DNA of 64,000 bases from Segatella copri (GCF_949820605.1 NZ_CATKVU010000006.1:2305001-2369000), one strand, 5' to 3'; numbered from the stretch's first letter, positions 18,151-26,692 are shown. The notes: a model not told the origin generated them from the sequence alone. Numbers and translations: made by a program.

Positions 18151-20283
18151 ATGAAATATAAAAAGATTATATTAGGCGTTGCCTTGGCTCTGGCCTGCTT
18201 CTCTAGCCTGAATGCCAACGCGCTGACCGAAACCAAAGTGAAGAAGACGGAAACTCAGACCGCAGCACCCAACGTTTACTGGACCGACGGCTACGGAAGA
18301 GTATCTTATACCACCAACTCTATCATTTCGCCGGTAGTAAAAATTGCCCTCAAGGAGTTTGCGGGCGATATGAAAGCCGTAACCGGATTCGATGCGAAAG
18401 AAAAATCAGGTGCTCCGATACAGATTTACCAGCTCGACCAGCTCACCAACAAGGAGTTTTCGGCAGTAGAAAAACTCGGTGCGCCGCTGCATCTTATTAT
18501 CACCGCAAAGGATGCTTTCTACATCGGTACGAGGAAAGGGAAACTCATCGTTATCGGAAGCAACGCCCGCGGAACGGCTTACGCCATCATGAAACTCTCT
18601 GAGCTGGCTGGCGTTTCGCCTCTGGCGGCATGGAACGACTTGCAGCCTGCACAGCGCAAGAGTCTCTACACACCCGTAGACCAGCAGTGGATAGAGGTTC
18701 CGAGAATAGAATTCAGAGGACTTGCCCTGAACAACAGCCAGTGGATGAAACCGCAGAACTACAGCCGCATCGCCCGATTGATGCTGCGCCTGAGAGCCAA
18801 TACGCTGTGGCAGGTAGACGGCAAACACGAGGCTGCTTACAACAAGGCTGTGGTAGACAGTTTCGACATCTGCGTGGCGGAAAACTACAAGGTGACGGAG
18901 TTTGTGGGCAAGAAGCACAAGAAGAAACACCGCCAAACCATCGAGAATGTGAAGTTGGTATGCTCAGATGCACAGATGGAGATGAGCAATCTCTCGCCGG
19001 GCCTGCTGCTCGAAATGCTCAACAGCAAGGATTATCTGGAGAGCAAGAATGCCCAGCGCGGCAAATCACACCGTTCTGAGGCTCACAACGACGAAGACTG
19101 TGCCTGGATAGCCAACATTACCAATCCGAAACAGTCAACCTTCCAGCTAGCCATGATGATGAACCTGGCGTGGAATAAAAACGCCCTGAAAGCAGGTTGC
19201 AAGACATATATCCAGAACACTCTCAACGCATTCTTTGGCGCCATTACGGGCAAGAAAATCATGCCTCTGATGGAAGAATATTACCGCCTTACCAGCATCC
19301 GCCATTCCGCTTATATGGCGATGCCTTACGGCGATACTGAGTTTCATTCAGGCGAATTCGGCAACGAACTGGAGCGTTTTCTCTACCGCTACGACCTGTT
19401 GAAGGCGCAGACTGAATCCATCGAACGCATGCTGCCTCAGAACCTGAAAGACGGTTTCTTCGAGGTAGTGAAATATCCGATATTCCTGGCTGCCTTAGTA
19501 GCCGAAAAGGAGCTGGAGGCACAGGAAGCAAGATACATCTCCCGTCCGGGACTGTTTAATAAAGACGATGAGGCGAAGGCTGCAGCGGCTGTGAGCATCG
19601 ATGCTTACAACAAACTGAAGCAGCTCAATGCCTACTATAGTCACATCAGAAACGGCAAATGGAAGGATTTCATTCTTACCAACGGTGCAGAGATGCAGGC
19701 TCCGCAGATTCCAGGCACACTCCCAGCTGCCGACATCAAGCGGCTGAAAGCAGATGCCTTCGACCGCAGCAACGATCTCAAGCCGCTCTCTGTAGTTACC
19801 GGCGACATCATTGCCAAGAATGCCTACGAATGGAGCGAGGCTACCGAATCGCCGCTTGCCCAGGCTGCCGTAAGAGGAGCCGAGAAGATTACCGTCCGTC
19901 CGCTGTTAGGTCACAGCGGCAAGGCTGTGAAATTACCGAAAGGAGCCAGTCTGAGCTATGATTTCTACTGCGACAAGAGCGGTGATGCGCGTTTCACCAT
20001 CGCCGTTATTCCTTGCTTCCTAAACGCTGTAAAGGATATGAGGGTGAGTGTGAGCATAGACCGTGGCGAACCGGTAATCTGCCAGTTGAAGGAGGTTTAC
20101 AACTCAAAGGACTGGCAGTTTGACCTGTGGCGCGGCCAGACGCTAAAGAGCTTCTACGTTACGCTGCCTGGTGGCAGCCACAACGTAACCATCAAGGCTT
20201 TAGACGATAATGTGATGATTGACCAGTGGGTTCTGGATTACGATGTAGACAGAGAATATTACGTATTCCCAGTTGCAAAATAA
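18151..20283 (+). CDS. GH115-like secreted protein lacking the usual catalytic region
   Basis: This protein of 710 residues has a signal peptide (MKYKKIILGVALALACFSSLNANA). An N-terminal domain with GTRKGKLIVIGSNARGTAYAIMKLSELAGVSP (about 145-180) matches the start of GH115 alpha-glucuronidases. The segment from VPRIEFRGLALNN (about 200) to RLRANTLWQVD corresponds to the barrel start. DEDCAWIANITNPKQSTFQLAMMMNLAWN (about 325-355) aligns with the conserved GH115 WIVN-G-LKP----FFLDLAWN region. Between them the long segment with the GMRGDGDE-type motif is missing or replaced by a Lys/His-rich stretch. The C-terminal domain (YYVFPV ending) is kept. It may bind uronic-acid glycans without cleaving them, or be decaying. 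It is a single gene. Confidence 0.6.
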   Translation: MKYKKIILGVALALACFSSLNANALTETKVKKTETQTAAPNVYWTDGYGRVSYTTNSIISPVVKIALKEFAGDMKAVTGFDAKEKSGAPIQIYQLDQLTNKEFSAVEKLGAPLHLIITAKDAFYIGTRKGKLIVIGSNARGTAYAIMKLSELAGVSPLAAWNDLQPAQRKSLYTPVDQQWIEVPRIEFRGLALNNSQWMKPQNYSRIARLMLRLRANTLWQVDGKHEAAYNKAVVDSFDICVAENYKVTEFVGKKHKKKHRQTIENVKLVCSDAQMEMSNLSPGLLLEMLNSKDYLESKNAQRGKSHRSEAHNDEDCAWIANITNPKQSTFQLAMMMNLAWNKNALKAGCKTYIQNTLNAFFGAITGKKIMPLMEEYYRLTSIRHSAYMAMPYGDTEFHSGEFGNELERFLYRYDLLKAQTESIERMLPQNLKDGFFEVVKYPIFLAALVAEKELEAQEARYISRPGLFNKDDEAKAAAAVSIDAYNKLKQLNAYYSHIRNGKWKDFILTNGAEMQAPQIPGTLPAADIKRLKADAFDRSNDLKPLSVVTGDIIAKNAYEWSEATESPLAQAAVRGAEKITVRPLLGHSGKAVKLPKGASLSYDFYCDKSGDARFTIAVIPCFLNAVKDMRVSVSIDRGEPVICQLKEVYNSKDWQFDLWRGQTLKSFYVTLPGGSHNVTIKALDDNVMIDQWVLDYDVDREYYVFPVAK

Positions 20284-20284
20284 G

Positions 20285-20442
20285 AGGCTTTTCTGCAGTT
20301 TTTCAGGCTTAAATGAAGACCAGGCTGAGGCATAAATGAAGACCGGGCTGTGGCATAAATGATGGCGGGGCAGAGGCTTAAATGAGGGCTGTCATGAGGT
20401 TTTTACGTAGTTTTTCATGAGGCTTTTATGATGCTGAAATGT
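20285..20442 (+). repeat. Degenerate 23-base tandem array, about 7 units
   Basis: Immediately after the stop codon, units begin at 20285 (20 bases), 20305, 20328, 20351, 20374, 20397 and 20420. Most begin AGGC(T/A)TAAATGA; the last two drift to AGGTTTTTACG and AGGCTTTTATGA. The period of 23 is not a multiple of three, so it is unlikely to be coding. Its sequence is unrelated to the arrays at 3503 and 45376, which have a similar period. Confidence 0.7.
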
Positions 20443-20525
20443 GTTAAAAATACTAACTCATAGCTTCTTCCCCTGCAACTCTATGACTTATGCCCCGCAA
20501 AGCACAGAGACGGGGGAAAAAGAGC

Positions 20526-20576
20526 GAGGGGTTAACAGGTTAACAGTTAACACCCCAAAAATGCATGGTTCCCCCC
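20526..20576 (-). repeat. Dispersed TGTTAAC-type repeat, copy B (inverted)
   Basis: This is the reverse complement of the copy at 16755: GTTAACAGGTTAACAGTTAAC, then an ATGCATGGTT core and a C6 run. With copy C it forms an imperfect long inverted repeat around a TA-rich stretch (20582-20618). Confidence 0.7.
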
Positions 20577-20626
20577 ACACACATATAAAAATAAGTATAT
20601 ATATATATTATAATAAGGTACGCGCG

Positions 20627-20675
20627 AGGGGAGTATCGAAAAAACAGCTGTTAACTGTTAACTCTGTTAACCCCC
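20627..20675 (+). repeat. Dispersed TGTTAAC-type repeat, copy C
   Basis: GGGGAG start, AACAGCTGTTAACTGTTAAC, then CTGTTAACCCCC. It is very similar to copy A after its first 15 bases and ends just before the terminator at 20682. Confidence 0.7.
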
Positions 20676-20681
20676 AGGCAT

Positions 20682-20736
20682 AAAAAGGCAGAAAGCCTCT
20701 CAGCAAAACGATGCTGAGAGGCTTCTGCCTTTTTTA
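20682..20736. terminator. Strong bidirectional terminator
   Basis: GGCAGAAAGCCTCTCAGCA (20687-20705) pairs with TGCTGAGAGGCTTCTGCC (20712-20729), flanked by A5 and T6. It ends the DUF4160-DUF2442 operon from the right and any transcript from the left. Confidence 0.85.
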
Positions 20737-20745
20737 TTTGAGACT

Positions 20746-21030
20746 CTATAAAACTTCCATTTCATTTCTCTTCATAATAAGAGGATAACGCTCAGGATGC
20801 TTTAAACTCTCTATTTCTAAATCTACATCCAGTTTAGGCCACTCAATGGCATTTCTTCCACTCATCTGCACATCAAGAGCATCAGAAATACATGCATTCT
20901 TCATCCAAGGAATCCGATTATAAGATATGAAATAATCGTTTCCTTTCACAGAAAGCATAATGCCTTTATCATTTATCATCAAGACGCTTACCTGTGTGTC
21001 TTGCGAATTTGATTTTAAAATCGTCTCCAT
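20746..21030 (-). CDS. DUF2442-like small protein
   Basis: This 94-residue protein has the sequence type of DUF2442: a short N-terminal beta hairpin (VSVLMINDKGIMLSVKGNDY), then IPWMKNA, an IEWPKLDVDLEIESL motif near residues 62-77, and a short tail. DUF2442 proteins are often paired with DUF4160, as here, and such pairs are discussed as possible toxin-antitoxin-like or regulatory units, without an established activity. It overlaps the upstream DUF4160 gene by 62 bases if ATG 21030 is used. A shorter start at 20979 would lose part of the first strand, so the longer one is preferred. Confidence 0.65.
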   Translation of the reverse strand: METILKSNSQDTQVSVLMINDKGIMLSVKGNDYFISYNRIPWMKNACISDALDVQMSGRNAIEWPKLDVDLEIESLKHPERYPLIMKRNEMEVL

Positions 21031-21223
21031 AATCTTTAAGTATTTTTTCTATAAAACTTAATTCTTTTGTATTGAATCCGAAATTTTCTGCTAGTTCAAT
21101 ATTGGGTTCAAGCCAATACTTAGCTTCATTTTCGGCCTTAACGACATGAATATGCATTCTCTTTTCCTCATTGGAATAGATCTTGAACACAAAGCCATTT
21201 ATTTCTTTAAATTTAGGACTCAT
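20969..21223 (-). CDS. DUF4160-like small protein
   Basis: This 84-residue protein matches the DUF4160 pattern: FKEINGFVFKIYSNEEKRMHIHVVKAENEAKYWLEP, where the H-I-H of the family is present, followed by a helical second half (FNTKELSFIEKILKDYGDDF). It is probably cytoplasmic. It comes first in a two-gene operon with the overlapping DUF2442 gene, from a promoter at 21259-21289. The function is unknown; the pair arrangement is common among bacteria. Confidence 0.7.
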   Translation of the reverse strand: MSPKFKEINGFVFKIYSNEEKRMHIHVVKAENEAKYWLEPNIELAENFGFNTKELSFIEKILKDYGDDFKIKFARHTGKRLDDK

Positions 21224-21258
21224 ATCCTCTTTATTTAAGAAGTTATATTTTCTGTGGG

Positions 21259-21289
21259 CAAAGATACGATATTTTTATGAAACTCCAAG
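21259..21289 (-). promoter_or_regulatory. Promoter of the DUF4160-DUF2442 pair
   Basis: On the minus strand CTTG (21286-21289), 19 bases, then TATCTTTG (21259-21266). Confidence 0.6.
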
Positions 21290-21299
21290 GGAAAAACAT

Positions 21300-21343
21300 A
21301 AAAAAAGCACTCCAAGGAGCGAAAACTCCTCAAAGTGCTCTGA
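21300..21343 (-). terminator. Terminator of ilvE
   Basis: On the minus strand AGCACTTTGAGGAG, a loop, CTCCTTGGAGTGCT and then a run of seven T. It lies about 50 bases after the ilvE stop. Confidence 0.85.
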
Positions 21344-21391
21344 ACTTACTATTATCTCTTATTGGTTTTTACGCAATAAAGAAGTCATTGA

Positions 21392-22408
21392 TTACTCAAT
21401 AACTACGGTTGTCCAACCATGCTTGTCCTCAATAGTACCATACTGGATTCCGCGGAGCGTATCATAGAGGTGCTTAGAGATAGGACCTGGCTTCTCGCCG
21501 AAGTTGTAGCGCTTGCCTGTATCTAAGTCATCAATGTAGCTGATAGGACTGATTACGGCAGCAGTACCGCAAGCACCAGCCTCTTCGAAAGTATCCAGCT
21601 CATCCTCAGGAATCTGACGGCGCTCCACCTTCATACCGAGATCCTCAGCCAACTGCATCAGACTCTTGTTGGTGATAGAAGGGAGGATAGATGTACTCTT
21701 AGGAGTAACGTATGTATTATTCTTGATTCCGAAGAAGTTGGCAGCACCACACTCATCCATGTATTTCTTCTCCTTGGCGTCGAGATAGAACTCGCATGCA
21801 TAACCCTTCTCGTGAGCGATATTGTTGGCTCTGAGGGAAGCAGCATAGTTTCCACCCACCTTATAGATACCTGTTCCGAGAGGAGCAGAGCGGTCGAAAT
21901 CGCGGATGATGACGTATGGGTTGGTAGAGAATCCACCCTTGAAGTATGGACCCACTGGAGTTACGAAGATGAGGAAGCAATACTCAGTAGCAGGGTGAAC
22001 ACCCACCTGAGCACTTGTACCGATGAGCAGCGGACGGATATAGAGCGTAGCACCACTCTCGTAGGTAGGAATCCACTCCTGGTTGAGGCGAACCACCTTC
22101 TTCACCATTTCCTCGAACATCTCTGTAGGCACCTCTGGCATCAGAATGCCGCGACATGTGCTCTGCAAGCGCTTAGCGTTCTCGTCCATACGGAACACGC
22201 GCACCTTACCGTCTGGGCAACGATAAGCCTTCAAGCCCTCGAATGCCTCCTGACCATAGTGCAGACAGGTTGCAGCCATGTGCAATTTCAAATACTCATC
22301 AGAGCAAACTTCTATTTCGCCCCATTTGCCGTCGCGATAGTAACAGCGAACATTGTAGTCAGTCTGGCGATAGCCAAATGACAAATTAGACCAATCTAAG
22401 TCTTTCAT
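21392..22408 (-). CDS. ilvE: Branched-chain amino acid aminotransferase
   Basis: This 338-residue PLP enzyme (fold type IV) makes or breaks down leucine, isoleucine and valine with glutamate/2-oxoglutarate. Family features are YGQEAFEGLKAYR (about 52-64), RPLLIGT (about 126), KVGGNYAASL (about 188-197, with the PLP-lysine), EKKYMDECGAANFFG (about 217-231), TSILPSITNKS and EEAGACGTAAVISPI. The length is typical of the type II enzyme. It is a single gene with its own promoter and a strong terminator. Confidence 0.96.
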   Translation of the reverse strand: MKDLDWSNLSFGYRQTDYNVRCYYRDGKWGEIEVCSDEYLKLHMAATCLHYGQEAFEGLKAYRCPDGKVRVFRMDENAKRLQSTCRGILMPEVPTEMFEEMVKKVVRLNQEWIPTYESGATLYIRPLLIGTSAQVGVHPATEYCFLIFVTPVGPYFKGGFSTNPYVIIRDFDRSAPLGTGIYKVGGNYAASLRANNIAHEKGYACEFYLDAKEKKYMDECGAANFFGIKNNTYVTPKSTSILPSITNKSLMQLAEDLGMKVERRQIPEDELDTFEEAGACGTAAVISPISYIDDLDTGKRYNFGEKPGPISKHLYDTLRGIQYGTIEDKHGWTTVVIE

Positions 22409-22447
22409 AACATCTATATTTTTAATGTTCTACTAATATTTTAGATG

Positions 22448-22479
22448 CAAAAGTACAAAATAATCTATTAATCTGCAAC
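22448..22479 (-). promoter_or_regulatory. Promoter of ilvE
   Basis: On the minus strand GTTG (22476-22479), 20 bases, then TACTTTTG (22448-22455), about 40 bases before the start codon. Confidence 0.65.
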
Positions 22480-22605
22480 TCTTTTACAATATTTTTCATG
22501 AAAACGTTATCTTTTTATTCATTTCTGCCATTTTGGGGTATTTTTTTACCATTTTAGGGGGTTCTTTTATTCTAATTGAGAGATTGTATTTCTGAAAATG
22601 AAAAA

Positions 22606-22637
22606 GCTGCACCCATTCTTCGCGAACAGGATGCAGC
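22606..22637 (-). terminator. Terminator of the MFS-fructokinase operon
   Basis: On the minus strand GCTGCATCC pairs with GGGTGCAGC around a loop of about 14 bases, followed by TTTTTC. It lies 84 bases past the fructokinase stop. The rest of 22640-22720 shows nothing recognisable. Confidence 0.65.
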
Positions 22638-22720
22638 ATACCAACTAACATTAACTTTAAATCAACTATTCTTTAAACCTATCATTTTATATTGCTATAT
22701 AACCAATAGGGGAAGCGAGA

Positions 22721-23611
22721 TTAACGGGTGTATTCCTCAGGAATCTGAGGCATCGCTCCATTCTGGGTACAAACGTAGGCACTTACCTTTACGGCAAGTT
22801 CGTGAGCCTCCCGAATACTCTTGCCCTTCAGAATGCTGGCACAGAATGTACCGGTAAAGCTGTCGCCTGCACCTACTGTATCAGCTACCTCAACCTTTGG
22901 AGTCTCCTGGAATGACTTCACACCCGGAGCAAAGACATAGCTGCCGTTTACACCGCAGGTCAGCACGAGCATATCGAGATTATACTTGCCGAGAATCAGC
23001 CAGCACTTGTTCTCGATATCCAAACCTGGATAACCAAAGAGACGGCCGATGGTAATCAACTCCTCGTCATTGATCTTCAACACATTGCAGCGCTTCAAGC
23101 TCTCGGTAATCACCTCAGGAGTATAGAAATTCTGACGGAGATTGATGTCGAAAATCTTCAGACAATCCTCTGGAGTATGGTCGAGGAACGTATAGATGGT
23201 CTTGCGGCTAACCTCACTGCGCTGAGCCAGAGAACCCCAGCATACAGCTCCAGCATTGACAGCAATCTCCCTGATATCACTGGTGAACGGGATATTATCC
23301 CAAGCTACACCCTGCTTGATATCGTAAGTAGGAACGCCCTCCTTATCAAGCTGCACCTGAACAGTACCGGTAGGATAATCTACCTCAGGCATTACATACT
23401 TCAACTTCTTCTCATCGAGAATGCGAAGGGCTGTTTCGCCCAAGGCATCCTTACCCACAGCACTCACGGCTACAGAATGCAAACCATGCTGACCTGCGTG
23501 GTAAGCGAAGTTGGCAGGAGCACCGCCGAGTTGAGAACCACTAGGGAGAACGTCAAAGAGGATTTCGCCCAAACCTACACAATATTTTGTATTCAAATTC
23601 TTTGTTTCCAT
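22721..23611 (-). CDS. Fructokinase (PfkB family)
   Basis: This 296-residue PfkB/ribokinase-type kinase has the family signatures LGGAPANFAYHAGQHGL (about 28-44) and DTVGAGDSFTGTFCASIL (about 242-259), which holds the catalytic Asp and the anion hole. An N-terminal GEILFDVLPSG is typical of fructokinases. It should phosphorylate fructose taken up from fructan breakdown. The MFS transporter gene lies 47 bases upstream in the same operon. The leader immediately before the ATG is ATATAATAAGGTGTAATT, whose AAGGTG may act as a ribosome binding site. Fructose specificity is inferred from context and the family. Confidence 0.9.
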   Translation of the reverse strand: METKNLNTKYCVGLGEILFDVLPSGSQLGGAPANFAYHAGQHGLHSVAVSAVGKDALGETALRILDEKKLKYVMPEVDYPTGTVQVQLDKEGVPTYDIKQGVAWDNIPFTSDIREIAVNAGAVCWGSLAQRSEVSRKTIYTFLDHTPEDCLKIFDINLRQNFYTPEVITESLKRCNVLKINDEELITIGRLFGYPGLDIENKCWLILGKYNLDMLVLTCGVNGSYVFAPGVKSFQETPKVEVADTVGAGDSFTGTFCASILKGKSIREAHELAVKVSAYVCTQNGAMPQIPEEYTR

Positions 23612-23658
23612 AATTACACCTTATTATATACGATATAAACGATTGCGGATGATTTTTA

Positions 23659-24810
23659 TTATAACTTGCGGATATAAGTGAAGAGATAAGCGACTCCCAC
23701 AGCCATGACAGCCACAGCACCAGCCTGCCCCCAAGTATCGCTGGCAAAGCCCATAATCAAAGGGAAGACGGTACCACCGAAGAGTCCCATGATCATCAGT
23801 CCACTCACCTCGTTCTTCTTATCAGGCATGGCAAGAAGTGCCTGAGAGAAAATCATGGAGAACACGTTAGAGTTGCCGTATCCCACGAGGGCGATGGCGA
23901 TATAAAGCATCATCTTGCTCTCGCCTACCCACATGCCTATCATACTCAGAGCCATCATCACTACGCTGATAACGAAGAAAGTGCGGGTCTTCATCATGCG
24001 GAGGAAAACGGTACCGGTGAAGCATCCGATGGTACGGAAGATGAAGTAGAGCGATGTAGCGAAGGCAGCCTCGTTCAGCGTCCATCCCAGACGCTCCATC
24101 AGAATTTTAGGAGCTGTGGTATTGGTACCCACATCGATGCCTACATGGCACATGATACCGATGAAGGAAAGCAGCACGATAGGTTTGCCGAGCAACTTGA
24201 AGCACTCGCCGAAACCAGACGCCTTACCCTCGTTCTTCTCCTCCTCGATAGGTGTACCAGCCAGGAAGAAGGTAGCTGCGATTCCGATAACCATATAGAT
24301 TGGGAAGAGGATTCTCCAGCCCAAACCGAAGGTTGGAATACTTGCCATGGCGCCCCACATAGCGATGTATGGAGCCAGGAAGGAAGCTATCGCCTTGACA
24401 AACTGACCGAAGGTCAATGTGGATGCCAAGTTCTGACCTGATGTCACCACTGAAACCAGCGGGTTCAGGGAAGTCTGCATCAATGCATTTCCGATGCCCA
24501 GCAATGAGAACGACACGAGCATCAGTTCAAAGTTTTCGCCGAAAATGGGCAAAAGAAGTGAGATAACGGTAACGAGCAAAGACAGGAGTACTGTCTTCTT
24601 TCTACCTATCTTATTCATCAGGATTCCCGTAGGAACCGAGAAGATGAGAAACCAGAAGAATACCAGCGATGGGAACAGATTGGCTGTTGCATCATTGAGG
24701 TTGAGATCTTCCTTTACGTAGTTGGAGGCAATACCTACCAAATCTACAAATCCCATGGCGAAGAAACAGAGCATCACCGGGATGATTGATAACTTTGATG
24801 ATTTATTCAT
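23659..24810 (-). CDS. MFS sugar transporter, fucose/glucose permease (FHS) type
   Basis: This inner-membrane transporter of 383 residues has about 12 helices. PVMLCFFAMGFVDLVGIASNYVK lies at the start, MNKIGRKKTVLL at the loop between helices 2 and 3, and GLMIMGLFGGTVFPLIMG near residue 340. The pattern is that of FucP/GluP-like proton symporters. Placed before fructokinase and after a GH32 gene, it probably imports fructose. The start MNKSSKLSIIPVML (24810) is chosen because the in-frame region upstream overlaps the promoter at 24845-24852 and its inverted repeat. Confidence 0.85.
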   Translation of the reverse strand: MNKSSKLSIIPVMLCFFAMGFVDLVGIASNYVKEDLNLNDATANLFPSLVFFWFLIFSVPTGILMNKIGRKKTVLLSLLVTVISLLLPIFGENFELMLVSFSLLGIGNALMQTSLNPLVSVVTSGQNLASTLTFGQFVKAIASFLAPYIAMWGAMASIPTFGLGWRILFPIYMVIGIAATFFLAGTPIEEEKNEGKASGFGECFKLLGKPIVLLSFIGIMCHVGIDVGTNTTAPKILMERLGWTLNEAAFATSLYFIFRTIGCFTGTVFLRMMKTRTFFVISVVMMALSMIGMWVGESKMMLYIAIALVGYGNSNVFSMIFSQALLAMPDKKNEVSGLMIMGLFGGTVFPLIMGFASDTWGQAGAVAVMAVGVAYLFTYIRKL

Positions 24811-24844
24811 AATTGTTAGCGTTATTGTTTCTATTTTGCTGGTG

Positions 24845-24891
24845 CAAAGGTAGCGATAAACGATACTATATATCATAAAATATCGTTCATC
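24845..24891 (-). promoter_or_regulatory. Promoter and inverted repeat in front of the MFS gene
   Basis: The minus-strand -7 box TACCTTTG (24845-24852) has no TTTG at -33. In its place is an inverted repeat, GATAAACGATA (24855-24865) and TATCGTTCATC (24881-24891), 10 of 11 positions complementary, spacer 15. This fits a promoter that needs an activator. A TTGTTACATCA stretch, loosely like the 34-base site at the SusC gene, lies at 24912-24922. Confidence 0.55.
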
Positions 24892-24973
24892 GACTACCAT
24901 TTTTGTTGCATTGTTACATCATTAACACGCTAAGAAACAATAGTGTTATAGATTCAGTTCTTAACAGATGAAG

Positions 24974-26692
24974 TTACTTGATGTCGTAAATCTGATACTT
25001 ACCCTTTCCCTTTACAGTAACCTTGTTGTAAGGCTTGCTTGGGAACACGAGATTGGTCATGGACATCTTGCCGTCAGCATCCAGTGCCTCGATGCTGCTC
25101 TTGTCGATGAAGATGCGCAGCTGGCTGATCTTGCCGTAGGTTGGAGCTTTGGTGACTGCAGCGAAGTCCTTGCTGAAATCCACCCTACCACTCTTGGTTC
25201 TATCCATTGAGAAGGTTTCTGCCTTGGCATCGTAGTTCATCACTACCTTCTCGCCCTTGTCGTTGCTCAAAGTGATAGTAGCATTTCCCTTCAGATTCAC
25301 AACCATCTCGCAAGATTCTGTGAGTTTCTTGCCAGCCTTCTTGCTTCTTGCTGCTGTCATCTCTGGAGAAGGAACCACGCTGCAATAAGTTTCACCCTTA
25401 TACTCGAAAAGACCTAAGTCGCGAGGTATTGAATTGCCTGAGCGATACTGCTGGGTTGGAACCTGGTTGGCATACTGCCAGTTGCTCATCCAGGCGATAG
25501 CCACGTGGCGACCTTCTGGGGCGTTATCAAAAGTAACTGTAGCGTAATGATCCTTTCCGTAATCCATCCACTTGGTTACCTCTGGCTTGCTGTCGCAAGT
25601 AAACTTGTGTCCGTCGAAATCACCTACGAAATACTGGGTTGCTGAACCACCGGATGGACCGCCAGGGTTGATGTTGCAGATGAGCATCCACTTCTCCTTA
25701 TCAGTGCCACGAACCTTCATTTTCATCAGGTCTGGGCATTCCCAAACACCACCGTGGTTGCCATACTTCTCACCGAAAGAGCTTTCTAGTTTCCAGTCCT
25801 TCAAGTTATCGGAAGAATAGATTTCCATGTGCTGACCGGCTGCCAGAATCATATTCCACTTCTTGATGTCCTCGTTCCAGAACATGTGTGGGTCACGGAA
25901 GTCTGGCACAGTACTGGTGATAATAGGATTTCCCTCGTATTTTGTAAAGGTCTTGCCATTATCTGTGCTGTAAGCCATGCTCTGTGTCTGGTTCTCACCA
26001 GCCGAAGTGTAGAGAGCCACAACAGCACCCTTGCCCAAACCAGCGGTATTATTCTTATCCACAACGGCAGAACCGCTGAAAATGGTACCAATTGCATCTG
26101 GCTGGATAGGGGCACCCTGGAACTTCCAATGTACCAAGTCGGTAGATGTAGAATGTCCCCAGGTCATATTCTCCCACTGTGATCCATAAGGATTATACTG
26201 GAAATAGAGATTCCAAACACCATCCTTATAGAACATACCATTAGGGTCGTTCATCCATCCGTAAGCAGGAGTGTGATGGAAATCCGGACGATACTGCTCG
26301 CGATTCTTCATATCGAAAGTATCAGAGAACTTCATGTTCTCCCAGCAAGTGAGGGCATTCAAACCCTCCTTGCTATAATCGCCGTTTACATGGATATCGA
26401 GAGCCAGGCCCTTCAAACCGGCAAACTCATTCATATAGAGAGGCACGTAATAATCTACGTGGTCTTTAGCCAACTTCACATTGAAGGCTTTCACCTGCTT
26501 GTTGTCAGCAATCACCTTGATATTTGCCATCTCAGCATTCTCCTGTACAGGGAGCAAGAGACACTTCTGGTTCTGACTCTCCTGGCTGATGCGATAGAGA
26601 CAGTGATTATTGCTCAAGAAGGAAGCCTGCTGGGCATAACTGGCGGTGAAACCGCAAAGAGCGACAAGCGCTGAAATAAATATCTTTTTCAT
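24974..26692 (-). CDS. GH32 fructan hydrolase (1)
   Basis: This 572-residue secreted enzyme has signal peptide MKKIFISALVALCGFTASYA and an extra N-terminal beta domain (about 25-130). The five-blade propeller carries WMNDPNG (residue 146 on; Asp 149 as nucleophile), FRDP (about 270) and ECPD (acid/base Glu, about 325). A C-terminal beta-sandwich with FIDKSSIEALDADG closes the protein. It would cut inulin/levan-type fructans or sucrose to fructose in the periplasm or at the surface. It follows SusD by 30 bases and is probably cotranscribed from the SusC promoter. Exo or endo action cannot be told here. Confidence 0.93.
   Translation of the reverse strand: MKKIFISALVALCGFTASYAQQASFLSNNHCLYRISQESQNQKCLLLPVQENAEMANIKVIADNKQVKAFNVKLAKDHVDYYVPLYMNEFAGLKGLALDIHVNGDYSKEGLNALTCWENMKFSDTFDMKNREQYRPDFHHTPAYGWMNDPNGMFYKDGVWNLYFQYNPYGSQWENMTWGHSTSTDLVHWKFQGAPIQPDAIGTIFSGSAVVDKNNTAGLGKGAVVALYTSAGENQTQSMAYSTDNGKTFTKYEGNPIITSTVPDFRDPHMFWNEDIKKWNMILAAGQHMEIYSSDNLKDWKLESSFGEKYGNHGGVWECPDLMKMKVRGTDKEKWMLICNINPGGPSGGSATQYFVGDFDGHKFTCDSKPEVTKWMDYGKDHYATVTFDNAPEGRHVAIAWMSNWQYANQVPTQQYRSGNSIPRDLGLFEYKGETYCSVVPSPEMTAARSKKAGKKLTESCEMVVNLKGNATITLSNDKGEKVVMNYDAKAETFSMDRTKSGRVDFSKDFAAVTKAPTYGKISQLRIFIDKSSIEALDADGKMSMTNLVFPSKPYNKVTVKGKGKYQIYDIK

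Noticed and set aside
20526..20736. Small RNA gene
   Set aside because: Inverted repeats and a terminator are present, but no promoter of the phylum type is seen at a suitable place; explained better as repeats plus terminator.
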